Assembly (NCBI GenBank): GCA_025352085.1
Contig: JANXUA010000165.1
Location: 1-42,775, forward strand
Source: Caulobacteraceae bacterium
Lineage (GTDB): Bacteria > Pseudomonadota > Alphaproteobacteria > Caulobacterales > Caulobacteraceae
Direction of reading: 5' to 3'
DNA: 42,775 nt
In this document: piece after piece, positions 7,641-18,197 of the stretch
Layout: every line of letters starts with the position of its first letter
How positions within the stretch are numbered: position 1 is the first letter of the stretch
The notes under the pieces: generated by a model
What the model saw: the letters and a program-made list of their open reading frames with translations, nothing else
The model's database searches: none
What the model was told of the DNA's origin: nothing
Made by a program: the position numbers and the translations under genes

Positions 7641-9568
7641 GTCGCGGACACCGGCGCCGGCTTTTCGGCGACGACGGGCGTCGGGGGTGGCGGCGGGGCG
7701 GTGATGCGGGCGCGGATATCGGCGTCTTTCAGGAGGGCGACACGCAAGAGTTCGGCCGCCTTGGGCGCGGCGGCGGCGGCGCCGAAGCCGCCGTGCTCGA
7801 CCAGAACGCTCACGGCGTAACGGGGATCGTCATACGGCGCGAAGGCGATGAACCAGGCGTGATCCTTTAGCGACCATGCCAGATTGGCGGTATTGCGCGA
7901 CCCGGCGCCATAGGAATGCGCCTGCGCCGTGCCGGTCTTGCCGGCCATCTTGATCGGCCCAAGATTGAGACGACTGTTCACATTGGTGTAGGCCGTTCCG
8001 CCCGGATCGTTGACGACCGACGCCATCGCAGCGCGCACCAGCGCCAGATGCGCCTTGGCCACCGGCAGAGCCGGCGCCTGAGCGCCCGACGGCTGCACCA
8101 CGCCGCCGATGGAATGGATCAGGCGCGGTTGCAGGGCGGTCGCGCCATTGGCCAGGCGCGCGCACATCACGCACAATTGCAGGGCGTTGAGGTTGAGATA
8201 CCCCTGCCCGATCCCGAAACTGGGCGTCTCACCGCCGTGCCAGACGGGATCTTTCGGAAAATGCCGGCGCTTGTATTCGGGATCGGGCACCAGGCCCGGC
8301 CTTTGCCCCGGAATGCCGATATCGAACAATTCGCCCAGACCAAATTGCCGGGCCATGGCGGCGATCTTGTCCGGCCCGACCGCCAGGGCCGTTTGATAAA
8401 AATAGATGTCGCACGAGGTCTTGATGGCGTCGTGCATGTTGACGGCGCCGTGCACCTTGTCGCAGTGCCAGATGCGGCCGCCATAGGGCCACGAGCCGTG
8501 GCAGACCCGCTTAAGCTCCGGATCCACGCCGCTCTCCAACGCCGCCAGGGACACCATGGTCTTGAACGTCGAGCCGGGCGGATAGGTAGCGCTGAGCGCC
8601 TTGTCGTAGAGCGGCTTGCGATCATAACCGGACAGGGCCTGGTATTCGACGCTGGTTAGGCCCTTGACGAAGCGATTGGCGTCAAAACTCGGCGCGGACA
8701 ACAGGCACAGGATGTCACCGCTGCGGCAATCCATCATCACCGCGGCGCCGCTGTCCTCGCCGAATATTTCCAGACCACGATTTTGGATGTCCGCGTCGAG
8801 GGTCAGCTGGATCGGCGCACCGGGGATCGCCGCGATATCGCCGGCGGGGTCGTGACGCACGACCCGGCCCTTGACGTCGACCTCGACCTTGCGTGCGCCG
8901 GCCGTGCCGCGAAGTTGCAGATCGAACGCTTTTTCAACGCCTTGTTTACCGATCCTGAAGCCAGGGTTGAGCAATATCGGTTCGGCGTTGGGGCCGGTCT
9001 TGGTCACGTCCTTGGCGCTGACCTTGGCGACATAACCGATCACATGCGCGAAGGCCCCGGCGTACGGATAGACCCGCACCTCGCCCATGTCGGCGGTCAC
9101 ACCGGGCAGTTCGGGCGCGCGGACGTTGATGCGCGAAAATTCCTCCCAGGTCATATCCTCGACCAGTGCCACCGGCGCCTTGCGCGGGGCCGCGTCGATA
9201 TCGGCGCGCAATCGCCGAAGCCTGGCCTCGTCCATCGGCACCAGGGTGGTCAGATTGGCGAGGGTCGCGTCGATGTCGACATGGTCGTCCTTGGCCAACA
9301 GCAGACGAAAGTCCGGTCGGTTGGACGCCAGCACGACGCCATTGCGGTCAAGAATCAAACCGCGCGGCGGCGGGGTCAGCAGGAACTGGAATTGATTGTG
9401 CTCCGACAATTTTTTGTAGCGGTTGGCGTCCAGGAGCTGCAGGTGCGCCAGGCGTCCGCCCAGGGCGATGAGCCCAACCCCGAACCCGCCGCCCAACAGA
9501 AACGCCCGCCGCTGGAAGGTTCCCTGGCGCTCGTTCACCTCGTCCATGAAGATCGACGGTTCAATCAT
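7637..9568 (-). CDS. mrdA: Penicillin-binding protein 2 (elongasome transpeptidase)
   Basis: A 643-residue monofunctional class B transpeptidase that cross-links lateral-wall peptidoglycan. After a short cytosolic tail comes one membrane anchor (about residues 24-46), then the PBP dimerisation domain with PPPRGLILDRNGVVLASNRP and GFRIGKQGVEKAFDLQLRGT. The transpeptidase domain has the catalytic serine in PPGSTFKTM (SxxK), the SxN-equivalent KTSCDIYFYQ and KTGTAQ (KTG). The bacterial PBP2 zinc or loop region CHGSWPYGGRIWHCDK is present. The C-terminus ends in a proline-rich tail of about 25 residues. It overlaps mreD upstream and rodA downstream by 4 bases each. Confidence 0.97.
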   Translation of the reverse strand: MIEPSIFMDEVNERQGTFQRRAFLLGGGFGVGLIALGGRLAHLQLLDANRYKKLSEHNQFQFLLTPPPRGLILDRNGVVLASNRPDFRLLLAKDDHVDIDATLANLTTLVPMDEARLRRLRADIDAAPRKAPVALVEDMTWEEFSRINVRAPELPGVTADMGEVRVYPYAGAFAHVIGYVAKVSAKDVTKTGPNAEPILLNPGFRIGKQGVEKAFDLQLRGTAGARKVEVDVKGRVVRHDPAGDIAAIPGAPIQLTLDADIQNRGLEIFGEDSGAAVMMDCRSGDILCLLSAPSFDANRFVKGLTSVEYQALSGYDRKPLYDKALSATYPPGSTFKTMVSLAALESGVDPELKRVCHGSWPYGGRIWHCDKVHGAVNMHDAIKTSCDIYFYQTALAVGPDKIAAMARQFGLGELFDIGIPGQRPGLVPDPEYKRRHFPKDPVWHGGETPSFGIGQGYLNLNALQLCVMCARLANGATALQPRLIHSIGGVVQPSGAQAPALPVAKAHLALVRAAMASVVNDPGGTAYTNVNSRLNLGPIKMAGKTGTAQAHSYGAGSRNTANLAWSLKDHAWFIAFAPYDDPRYAVSVLVEHGGFGAAAAAPKAAELLRVALLKDADIRARITAPPPPPTPVVAEKPAPVSAT

Positions 9569-10077
9569 CGAAACCGCACATCCGCGTCTTCGTAGCGATC
9601 AATCAACAGATTGGCCAAGGGATACAGCGCCGCGCTCACCAACCATTGGGCGACGACGCCGAGCAGGTTCGGAACCGTTCCCGCCGCCATCGTTTCAAAC
9701 GCGGCGCCGATCCCGAAGGCCAGGGCGCATCCTATGCCATACCAGCCCCACAGCACCCAAAAACTTTGGCCCGACAAGGACGCGCGCGCAAGAAGGATCA
9801 AGGCGTGCAGGCCGAGCAGGCACAGGGCCCAAAGTCCCAGCGGCGTCCCCCACAACAGATCTTGAAACAGGCCCAGCACCAGCAGGGCCAGGGGTGGCGC
9901 GACCGACGGACGAATGACCGCCCAGGCGAAGGCCGGCACGAGGCCGAACACCGGCTCGGGCAGTTGCAATGTCGCGACCCGGAGCGGCAGGGCGAACGAC
10001 AATGTGCCGACGATGCAAAGCATCATCGGGCCGCCGACCCACAGGATTGGCCGCAAAGGTCGCGAGGTCGGCGTCAT
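9565..10077 (-). CDS. mreD: Rod-shape-determining membrane protein MreD
   Basis: A 170-residue protein with five to six hydrophobic helices and few polar loops. The family is poorly conserved in sequence. The assignment rests on size, topology, the segment PEPVFGLVPAFAWAVIRPS followed by LALLVLGLFQDLLWGTPLGL (a typical MreD motif around F-DLL-G-PLG) and position between mreC and mrdA. MreD associates with MreC in the elongasome and is thought to tune PBP2 activation. It overlaps mreC by 4 bases and mrdA by 4 bases. Confidence 0.93.
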   Translation of the reverse strand: MTPTSRPLRPILWVGGPMMLCIVGTLSFALPLRVATLQLPEPVFGLVPAFAWAVIRPSVAPPLALLVLGLFQDLLWGTPLGLWALCLLGLHALILLARASLSGQSFWVLWGWYGIGCALAFGIGAAFETMAAGTVPNLLGVVAQWLVSAALYPLANLLIDRYEDADVRFR

Positions 10078-11020
10078 GGCGGCGACGCCGATGGAGCGCC
10101 CGGCGCGGGCGGGCGCGGCGGTTTGACGGTCAACGCGGGCGGCGGTGGGGCCTCGGTGTTGGTGCCGGGCAAGACGCTGGGCGCCAGCGCGCCCGGCGTC
10201 GCGATCTGAGAGAAATCCCTGAACAAAAGTATGCGCAGGTCATCGATCGGCGTGGCGTCGGCGTCCAGCGCCACGCGCCATTGGCCGTCGAGCCCCAGCA
10301 CGGCGACGCCCACCGGCAGACCGCGCGGCAGGACGCCGCCATCCCCCGAGGTCAGGATCCGATCGCCGGCCCGCAAGCGATCCGACGTCCGGACGTAATC
10401 AAGCCGGGGATTGGGACCGCCGTCGCCGACCAATATGGCGCGGCCGTTGTTGCGCGAGACCAAGACCGGCAATCGGCTCTCGACGTCGGTGAGCAGCATG
10501 ATCCGGCTGGTCTGCGCGGCCACGCCGGTCACCCGCCCGACCAGTCCATGCTCGCTCAGTGCAGGGTTGCCTTCGATGACCCCCTGGGCAGACCCGGCGT
10601 CCGCGAGGCGTGTGTTGGCGAACGGTCCGCGCGCGTCAAGGATCGTATGGGCGAACACCATCGGCATGGCCGGCTCGGTCTTGACGCCCAGCACGGCGCG
10701 CAGCCGGGCGTTCTCAAGCCGCAGGGCGCCCACTTCGTCTTTCCACACCTGATCGGCGACGAGGGCGCGCTTCAGATCGCGGTTCTGTCTGGCGGCGAAC
10801 GCATAGTCCTGGATCGTGTTTGACACCTCGCCGGCCCAAACGATCGGTCGGGACAGGGCGCCGCTCACGGGCGCGATGACACTGTCGCCCGCGCGGCGAG
10901 TGGCCTGGAGCGCGCCCGAAACACCTTCGCGTCGGTTGCCGGCGAACAAGGCGAGCGCCGTGAGCACTGCGACGACCACGGCCGCGCCGGCTAGCCACGC
11001 CAAGGGCGCCTTTATGTCAC

Positions 11021-11045
<25 letters not shown>
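10074..11045 (-). CDS. mreC: Rod-shape-determining protein MreC
   Basis: A 323-residue bitopic protein with an N-terminal membrane helix (LAWLAGAAVVVAVLTALALF). A coiled coil follows (about residues 75-115, ending in VGALRLENARLRAVLGVK), and then two beta-barrel domains with LADAGSAQGVIEGNPALSEH, GLVGRVTG and DRILTSGDGGVLPRGLPVGV. MreC activates PBP2 in the periplasm. The start is TTG at 11045, with GGAGG seven bases upstream and 14 bases between genes. There is no ATG in a family-consistent place. The C-terminal 40 residues are proline-rich (PPRPPAPGAPSASPP), which is common in alphaproteobacterial MreC. Confidence 0.95.
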
Positions 11046-12103
<1,058 letters not shown>

Positions 12104-12234
12104 TCAGGACTCGAGGGGTTTGGGGCAAGAGGCGGGGCGAGACCATCCCTTGAGCCCGTCCAGGTCGCGTCGCGCCGCGTCAAGCGACATCGCGCCCCGT
12201 AGAAAGACTCATGGAACAGACGCGCACCTCTGCC

Positions 12235-12263
12235 CTTAGAATGAGCCAAATTCAAGGTTTTAA
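12235..12263 (-). promoter_or_regulatory. Candidate promoter of the mreBCD-mrdA-rodA operon
   Basis: On the minus strand TTAAAA (12258-12263) and TCTAAG (12235-12240) are 17 bases apart, each matching four of six consensus positions of a housekeeping promoter. It would give a 5' leader of about 125 bases before mreB. The interval 12104-12355 otherwise shows no open frame of note and no clear hairpin, and it also must contain the promoter of the divergent DUF3126 gene. Confidence 0.35.
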
Positions 12264-12355
12264 TCGAAGGATCGCACGGTCGCGACGCCGCCGCGGTTGC
12301 GCCCACCCCGGTCGATCCACTACCATCCGAGCGCAGATCAACCACGGAGCGCCAA

Positions 12356-12565
12356 ATGGACCAGAACGACATCGACCGCGTCCAGGCGCACCTCAAACGC
12401 ACTTTCGGCAATCCGCACATCGCCGTCAAAGCGCGCCCGAAGCAAAAGGATTCCGCCGAGGTCGAGATGAAAGGCGAATTCATCGGCGTCATCTACGAGG
12501 ATGAAGACGAAGACGGCTCGTTCATGTTCGAAATGGCGATCCTGGCCGAGGATCTGGACGGCTAA
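12356..12565 (+). CDS. DUF3126 family protein
   Basis: A 69-residue cytosolic protein found almost only in Alphaproteobacteria, of unknown function. It has the family pattern: an N-terminal helix MDQNDIDRVQAHLKRTFGN, a beta segment IAVKARPKQKDSAEVEMKGE, then FIGVIYEDEDEDGSFMFEMA ending in ILAEDLD. The acidic loop EDEDEDG is striking but normal for the family. GGAG lies about 8 bases before the ATG (acggagcgccaaATG). It stands alone, divergent from mreB and convergent with the sulfotransferase-like gene (9-base gap). Confidence 0.92.
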   Translation: MDQNDIDRVQAHLKRTFGNPHIAVKARPKQKDSAEVEMKGEFIGVIYEDEDEDGSFMFEMAILAEDLDG

Positions 12566-12574
12566 CGTCCGACC

Positions 12575-13195
12575 TTATCGATTGGCCGTCATCGCGGCGA
12601 CCCGGGTCTGGAATTCCTCGGTTGAGTTGACCTTCGGCATGGGTTCGGCGGGGACGGGAACACCCAAAAAGGCGCACAGGGGCTCCCAACCCTGGGCGAC
12701 TTCGTAGATCAGCAGGCGATCGGCGGGGATGACTTCGCGGACCTCGGCGTTGTGGCGATTGAACACCGAGATGACCCAGTCGCGCTCGTGCATGCGCCGC
12801 TCGAACATGTCGCCGATCACCTTCCAGATCATCGATTCAAAGGGATTGGTGGGCTCGGCGGTGAGGTCGCGGGCGAAGATCGTCGCCTGGGTTGATTTGA
12901 ACCACGCCTCGGGATCACGTTCAGTGTGGATGATCTTGGCCTCTGGGTAGGCGGCCGCCAGCTCCTTGTAATACGTCGCGCTCGGCCAATCGACGGTGGC
13001 GCCGAAGCCCTCGAAAATCTGCTCCCAATCAGGCTTGCCGCCATCGGCGACGGCCTCCCAATAGCCGGCCGCCGGTGGCGCCTGGAACACTTCGATCATG
13101 TGGTAGCAACGACCGAATCCGAGTCGCTCCAAGGCCAGCTTCAGCGACATGGTGCCCGTGCGCCCGAGCCCCGAACCGATGACCGATAACGGCAT
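12575..13195 (-). CDS. Sulfotransferase-family protein (PF17784-like)
   Basis: A 206-residue P-loop protein. The N-terminal VIGSGLGRTGTMSLKLALER matches the 5'-phosphosulfate-binding loop of the bacterial/plant-like short sulfotransferase family. The middle IIHTERDPEAWFKSTQATIF resembles the 3'-phosphate site (RDP..W..S). The C-terminal end has LLIYEVAQGWEPLCAFLGVP, the usual W.PLC.FL motif. It presumably transfers sulfate from PAPS, but many members have no tested activity and the acceptor is unknown. AGGGGGG precedes the ATG. It is monocistronic, in the gap between DUF3126 and the helicase gene. Confidence 0.85.
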   Translation of the reverse strand: MPLSVIGSGLGRTGTMSLKLALERLGFGRCYHMIEVFQAPPAAGYWEAVADGGKPDWEQIFEGFGATVDWPSATYYKELAAAYPEAKIIHTERDPEAWFKSTQATIFARDLTAEPTNPFESMIWKVIGDMFERRMHERDWVISVFNRHNAEVREVIPADRLLIYEVAQGWEPLCAFLGVPVPAEPMPKVNSTEEFQTRVAAMTANR

Positions 13196-13280
13196 GACGT
13201 GTCCCCCCTGAGGAAACGAACTGTCGGACGGATTGGAGCGCAGATCAATCGTTGTCGAGGAACGCGCGGGCCGCGGCCGG

Positions 13281-15608
13281 TCAGCCTCGCTGCAGGAAGC
13301 TGTCGATCACCCGCTTTTCGCCGGCATGTTCAAAGGCGACGGTGAGTTTGTTGCCCTCGACGGCGGTGACGGCGCCGTAGCCGAATTTCTGATGGAACAC
13401 CCGATCGCCCCGGGCGTAGGCGCTGGCGACGGCGGGATCGGAGATCGCCACCAGACGGCCCTCGCCCTCGATCGCCGCCGAGCGTCCCGTGGGACCGCCG
13501 GCATAGCCGCGTGAATGGGCGCGCTTCCAGCCGGGGCTGTCGTAGCCCGACCCGTAGTGGGTTTCATCCCAGCGCGAGGCGGTTTCGCGCAGACCGGGTC
13601 CGCCGCCATAGTAGCCGGTCTCCGACGCCGCCTCGACGTTGGCCAACGGCAGTTCGTCGACGAAGCGGCTGGGCAGCTGGCTGGTCCAGCGGCCATAGAC
13701 CTGCCGATTGGCGACAAAAGAAATCCGCGCTTCGTCCCGCGCGCGGGTCAGGCCGACATAGGCGAGGCGCCGCTCCTCCTCGAGGCCGCGATCGCCATTC
13801 TCGTCCAGGCTACGTTGGCTGGGGAAAACCCCCTCCTCCCAACCGGGCAGGAACACCAGCGGAAATTCCAGCCCCTTGGCGGAATGCAGGGTCATGATCT
13901 GCACCGCGTCGTCCCCGGCGCCGCGATCAAGGTCCATCACCAGAGAAACGTGCTCCAGATAAGCCGACAGGGTGTCGAACGCCCCCATCGACTGAACGAG
14001 TTCCTTGAGGTTTTCCAGGCGCGTTTGGCTGGTTGGGCCCTTATCGAGGCGCAGGGCGTCGACATAGCCGCTCTCTTCGAGAATGGTTTCGGTCAGGCGG
14101 GCGTGGGGGACGGCGTCGATCTGCCCACGCCACCGCTCCATGTCGCGCAGGAAGTTGCCAAGGGCGGTCCGCGCGCGAGCCGGCAGTTCATCGCTGCGCA
14201 CCAGATCAAACGCCGCCGCGCCGGCCGAGACGCCGCGATCCCGCGCCAGAGTCAAAAGCTTTTGCACCGTGGCGTCGCCGATCCCGCGCCTGGGCGTGTT
14301 GACGATCCGCTCGAAGGCGAGATCGTCGTCCGGCGATTGCACCAGGCGTAGATAGGCATGGGCGTCGCGGATCTCCGCGCGTTCGAAAAAGCGCGGCCCG
14401 CCGACCACCGTGTAGGGAATCTGCAGCAAGACGAACCGCTCTTCGAACGCTCGCATCTGGAACGAGGCGCGCACCAGTATGGCGACCTCGCGATAGCGCC
14501 GATCCTTGCGCCAGCGCTCGATATCCTCGGCGATCAGGCGCGATTCCGCCTCGCCGTCCCAAACGCCGCGCACCTGAACCTTTTGACCGCCGGTCGCCCG
14601 CGTCCACAGGGTTTTGCCCAGCCGATCCTTGTTGGCCGCGATCAGGCCGGACGCGGCCGCCAGAATATGCTCGGTGGAGCGATAGTTGCGTTCCAGCCGC
14701 ACGACCTTGGCGCCCGGAAAATCCCGCTCGAAGCGCAATATGTTGTCCACCTCGGCGCCACGCCAGCCATAGATCGACTGATCGTCGTCACCGACGCAGC
14801 ACAGGTTCTGGCGCTTCTGCGCCAGTAGCCGCAGCCACAGATACTGGGCGACATTGGTGTCCTGATATTCGTCCACCAAGATGTAGCGAAAGCGTTGATG
14901 ATAGTCGGCCAGCACATCGGCGTGCCGCGTGAACAGGGTCAGATTGTGCAACAGCAGGTCGCCGAAATCGCAGGCGTTGAGGATGCGCAGCCGGTCCTGA
15001 TACATCGCATACAGCGCCGCGCCGCGATTGTTGGCGAAATGCGCGCCCTCGGCCGGCGGCAGTTTGTCGGGCGTCCAGCCGCGGTTCTTCCAGTGATCAA
15101 CCAGGCCGGCGAAATGCTTGGCCGTCCAACGCTTTGGATCGATATTCTCAGCGATCAACAGCTGTTTGATCAACCGCTCCTGATCGTCGACGTCGATGAT
15201 CGTATAGCTGGATTTCAAGCCCACAAGCTCGGCGTGCCGACGCAGGATCTGCGCGGCGACTGAATGGAAGGTGCCCAGCCAGCGTAGGCCCTCCGCGGAA
15301 GGACCGATCATCTCGCCGATGCGGTGCCGCATTTCTCGCGCCGCCTTGTTGGTGAAGGTGACCGCCAGCAATTCCCACGGCCTGGCCTTGCCGGTGGTCA
15401 GGATGTGCGCCAGCCGACTGGTCAACACCCGCGTCTTGCCGGTGCCGGCGCCGGCGAGCACCAGCACCGGCCCCGCGGTCGCCTCGACGGCGGCGCGCTG
15501 CTCCGGGTTCAAGCCCGCGAGCGCATCGCCGCCGCCATCCACGCGCGCCAGATCGGAAATGCGCGGCGCGGGAAGGTCTGCCGGGGGGGTCAAGTCGGGC
15601 GAATCCAT
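13281..15608 (-). CDS. uvrD: UvrD/PcrA-type superfamily 1 DNA helicase
   Basis: A 775-residue 3'-5' helicase acting in excision and mismatch repair and in clearing RecA or stalled polymerase. Motifs in order: Q motif GLNPEQRAAVEAT, Walker A LAGAGTGKTRVL, motif Ia TFTNKAAREM, Walker B ILVDEYQDTNVAQY, motif III VGDDDQSIYGWRGA, motif IV RNYRS, motif V IMTLHSAKGLEFPLVFLPG and motif VI AYVGLTRARDE. The extreme C-terminus (FHQKFGYGAVTAVEGNKLTV) is the PcrA/UvrD Tudor-like tail that contacts RNA polymerase. The ATG at 15608 is preferred. A TTG seven codons upstream is possible, but its extra residues are not family-like. Divergent from prfC with 91 bases between. Confidence 0.96.
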   Translation of the reverse strand: MDSPDLTPPADLPAPRISDLARVDGGGDALAGLNPEQRAAVEATAGPVLVLAGAGTGKTRVLTSRLAHILTTGKARPWELLAVTFTNKAAREMRHRIGEMIGPSAEGLRWLGTFHSVAAQILRRHAELVGLKSSYTIIDVDDQERLIKQLLIAENIDPKRWTAKHFAGLVDHWKNRGWTPDKLPPAEGAHFANNRGAALYAMYQDRLRILNACDFGDLLLHNLTLFTRHADVLADYHQRFRYILVDEYQDTNVAQYLWLRLLAQKRQNLCCVGDDDQSIYGWRGAEVDNILRFERDFPGAKVVRLERNYRSTEHILAAASGLIAANKDRLGKTLWTRATGGQKVQVRGVWDGEAESRLIAEDIERWRKDRRYREVAILVRASFQMRAFEERFVLLQIPYTVVGGPRFFERAEIRDAHAYLRLVQSPDDDLAFERIVNTPRRGIGDATVQKLLTLARDRGVSAGAAAFDLVRSDELPARARTALGNFLRDMERWRGQIDAVPHARLTETILEESGYVDALRLDKGPTSQTRLENLKELVQSMGAFDTLSAYLEHVSLVMDLDRGAGDDAVQIMTLHSAKGLEFPLVFLPGWEEGVFPSQRSLDENGDRGLEEERRLAYVGLTRARDEARISFVANRQVYGRWTSQLPSRFVDELPLANVEAASETGYYGGGPGLRETASRWDETHYGSGYDSPGWKRAHSRGYAGGPTGRSAAIEGEGRLVAISDPAVASAYARGDRVFHQKFGYGAVTAVEGNKLTVAFEHAGEKRVIDSFLQRG

Positions 15609-15699
15609 CCCGGAACATATGGAGCACAACGGCCCCGGACGCCATGGCTTGAGGGTTCGACGGTTTGCCTCGCGCGGCGACCCGCGCTATCGCCCGCGC

Positions 15700-17289
15700 A
15701 TGTCATCTTCCTCTCCCGCCGCCGAGGCCGCACGCCGGCGCACCTTCGCCATCATCAGCCACCCCGACGCCGGCAAGACCACCCTGACCGAGAACCTGCT
15801 CCTGGCCGGCGGCGCGATCCGCGCAGCGGGCGCGGTGCGCGCGCGCGGCGAGCAACGCCGCACGCGGTCGGACTGGATGAAGATCGAGCGCGAGCGCGGC
15901 ATTTCCGTTTCCGCCAGCGCCATGACCTTCGATCACGCCGGTCTGATGTTCAACCTGCTCGATACGCCGGGCCATGAGGACTTTTCGGAAGACACCTATC
16001 GCACCCTCACCGCCGCCGACGCGGCGGTCATGGTGCTGGACGCCGCCAAGGGCATCGAGCCGCAGACCCTCAAATTGTTCGAAGTCTGCCGCCTGCGCGA
16101 CATCCCGATCATCACCTTCATCAACAAGATGGATCGCGAGGCGCTCGACCCCTTCGCCCTGTTGGACGAGATCGGCGCGAAACTGGCGTTGGACCCCGCG
16201 CCGCTCTACTGGCCGGCCGGATCGGGTAATCGCTTCAAGGGCATGATCGATCTGCGCCATGATCGGTTCCTGCCGTTTCAACGCCATGCGTCGGAACACC
16301 CCAAGGCGGTGGCGTTTCACTCCAACGCCATGGACGGCCTCCTGGACCCTGACGAGCGCGAGGAGGCCGCCGAGGGAGCCATGCTGGTGCAGGAGGCCGC
16401 CAAGCCCTTCGACCCGCAGAGTTTTCTCGAAGGCCACATGACGCCGGTTCTGTTCGGCTCGGCCCTGCGCCATTTCGGCGTCGATCAGCTGCTGGAAGCG
16501 TTGGGCGCCTATGCCCCCCCGCCCGGGCTGGTCGCCGCCAAGCGTGGTGGCGAGGACACCCACGCCGCGCCGGGCGATGACGAGGTTTCCGGCTTCGTAT
16601 TCAAGATCCAGGCCAATATGGATCCCAACCACCGCGACCGCATCGCCTTCGTACGCGTGACGTCAGGGCGGTTCAGCCGGGGCATGAAGCTGAAGGTGCA
16701 GAACACCGGCCGGCAGATGAGTGTCAATGCGCCGATCATGTTCTTCGCCTCCGACCGCGAGCTGGCCGAGGAAGCCTTCGCCGGCGATGTGATCGGTATT
16801 CCCAACCACGGGGTTCTGCGCGTCGGCGACAGCCTGTCTGAATCGGGAACTTTGCGTTTCGCCGGCCTGCCCAACTTCGCCCCGGAAATCCTGCAGCGGG
16901 TGCGCGTGAAGGACCCGTTGAAGGCCAAGCACCTCAAGAAGGCGCTGGAAGGCCTGGCCGAAGAAGGCGTCACCCAACTCTTCCGCCCTACCCTGGGCGC
17001 CGATTTCATTGTCGGCGCGGTGGGCCAGCTGCAATTCGAGGTCATGGCCGATCGCCTCGGCGGCGAATATGCGCTGGATGTAGTGTTCGAGACGGCGCCC
17101 TACGCCGAAGCGCGCTGGCTGGTGGGCGCGAAGGCCGACCTGGAGGATTTCATCTCCAAACACCGCAGCGCCATGGCCGAGGACATCGATGGCCAGCTGG
17201 TCTTCCTCGCCAAGTCGGCCTGGGAGATCGGCTATCTTTCCGAACGGTTCCCGAAGGTGGCGTTCGAGCGCACCAAGGAGCGGGGGTGA
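15700..17289 (+). CDS. prfC: Peptide chain release factor 3
   Basis: A 529-residue translational GTPase, the same length as the E. coli protein, that recycles RF1/RF2 from the ribosome after termination. G1 is ISHPDAGKTTLTEN, with switch I region SDWMKIERERGISVSASAM. G3 is LLDTPGHEDFSEDTYRT (with the RF3-typical EDTYRTL) and G4 is TFINKMDREA. Domain II and III follow, with GFVFKIQANMDPNHRDRIAF and FGVDQLLEAL before it. The ATG at 15700 begins just ahead of the conserved RRRTFAIISHPDAGK. No clear ribosome site is visible. It overlaps the downstream methyltransferase by 4 bases (GTGA). Confidence 0.97.
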   Translation: MSSSSPAAEAARRRTFAIISHPDAGKTTLTENLLLAGGAIRAAGAVRARGEQRRTRSDWMKIERERGISVSASAMTFDHAGLMFNLLDTPGHEDFSEDTYRTLTAADAAVMVLDAAKGIEPQTLKLFEVCRLRDIPIITFINKMDREALDPFALLDEIGAKLALDPAPLYWPAGSGNRFKGMIDLRHDRFLPFQRHASEHPKAVAFHSNAMDGLLDPDEREEAAEGAMLVQEAAKPFDPQSFLEGHMTPVLFGSALRHFGVDQLLEALGAYAPPPGLVAAKRGGEDTHAAPGDDEVSGFVFKIQANMDPNHRDRIAFVRVTSGRFSRGMKLKVQNTGRQMSVNAPIMFFASDRELAEEAFAGDVIGIPNHGVLRVGDSLSESGTLRFAGLPNFAPEILQRVRVKDPLKAKHLKKALEGLAEEGVTQLFRPTLGADFIVGAVGQLQFEVMADRLGGEYALDVVFETAPYAEARWLVGAKADLEDFISKHRSAMAEDIDGQLVFLAKSAWEIGYLSERFPKVAFERTKERG

Positions 17290-18197
17290 CCAACCGCGAG
17301 GCCGTCTACGGCGCCCCCGCCGCCGCACTGGCCGCCCACGCGGCGGACGCCATCCAGCTATCGCCGTTCGTTCCCGGCGCCCGGGCCGTCGAGGATCTCG
17401 CCGACGGGTCGCTTGACCGCATCGTCGTCGCCGCGCCGGCCGGGACGCTGGAGCGGCGCTCTGTCCTCGCCCACGCCTTGCGGGCGCTGTCGCCGGATGG
17501 AGCGCTGGTCGCCTTGGCGCCCAAGGACAAGGGCGGATCGCGTCTGGGCAAGGAACTGCAAGGCTTCGGCTGCGCGGTCAACGAGACCTCGCGCAGGCAC
17601 CATCGCATCTGCGCCGCCCGCCGCCCGGCCGACCCGATTGACCTGACGGGCGCCATCACCGCCGGCGCGCCGCGCCTCATCGAGGGTATCGATCTATGGT
17701 CGCAGCCGGGCCTGTTCGCCTGGGACCGTCTCGATCCGGGCAGCGCGCTTCTGCTGGAAACCGCGCCCGCGTTCGCCGGACGCGGCGCGGATCTCGGCTG
17801 CGGCATGGGTGTTCTGGCGCGCGCCGTCCTCTCCTCCCCTAAAGTGACCGCCCTCACCCTCATCGATCTCGATCGGCGGGCGATCGACGCGGCGCGACGC
17901 AACATCTCCGATGCGCGCGCCGCTTTTCTGCAACAGGATCTGCGCCAGCCTCCGCCGACGCTGACGGACCTCGACTTCGTGATCATGAACCCGCCATTTC
18001 ACGAGGGCGGCGGCGAGGACAAACATCTGGGGCAGACCTTCATCGGCACGGCGGCGGCCATGCTGCGCAAGGGCGGCGTCTGCCGACTCGTGGCCAACGT
18101 CGCCCTGCCGTACGAAGCCGCGCTCGAACGCAGCTTCGCCACGGTGACCTTTCTGGCGCGCGGCGGCGGCTACAAGGTGTTCGAGGCGCGCCGATGA
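17286..18197 (+). CDS. RsmC/RlmG-like class I SAM methyltransferase
   Basis: A 303-residue protein with the two-domain plan of RsmC (16S rRNA m2G1207) and RlmG. The N-terminal half is a degenerate methyltransferase-like domain. The C-terminal half is active-looking: SAM motif I GRGADLGCGMGVLARAVLSS, acidic motif II TLIDLDRRAIDAARRN and the catalytic IMNPPFHEGGGEDKHLGQTF, the NPPF motif used for exocyclic amine methylation of guanine. The start is GTG inside the prfC stop (GTGA), and its own stop overlaps the rsuA start (ATGA). The trio RF3, methyltransferase and pseudouridine synthase looks like a ribosome-function operon. The exact rRNA target is inferred by family only. Confidence 0.88.
   Translation: MTNREAVYGAPAAALAAHAADAIQLSPFVPGARAVEDLADGSLDRIVVAAPAGTLERRSVLAHALRALSPDGALVALAPKDKGGSRLGKELQGFGCAVNETSRRHHRICAARRPADPIDLTGAITAGAPRLIEGIDLWSQPGLFAWDRLDPGSALLLETAPAFAGRGADLGCGMGVLARAVLSSPKVTALTLIDLDRRAIDAARRNISDARAAFLQQDLRQPPPTLTDLDFVIMNPPFHEGGGEDKHLGQTFIGTAAAMLRKGGVCRLVANVALPYEAALERSFATVTFLARGGGYKVFEARR

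Noticed and set aside
15703-16632. Minus-strand frame of 309 codons inside prfC
   Set aside because: It is complementary to intact release factor 3 and has no recognisable domain or ribosome site.
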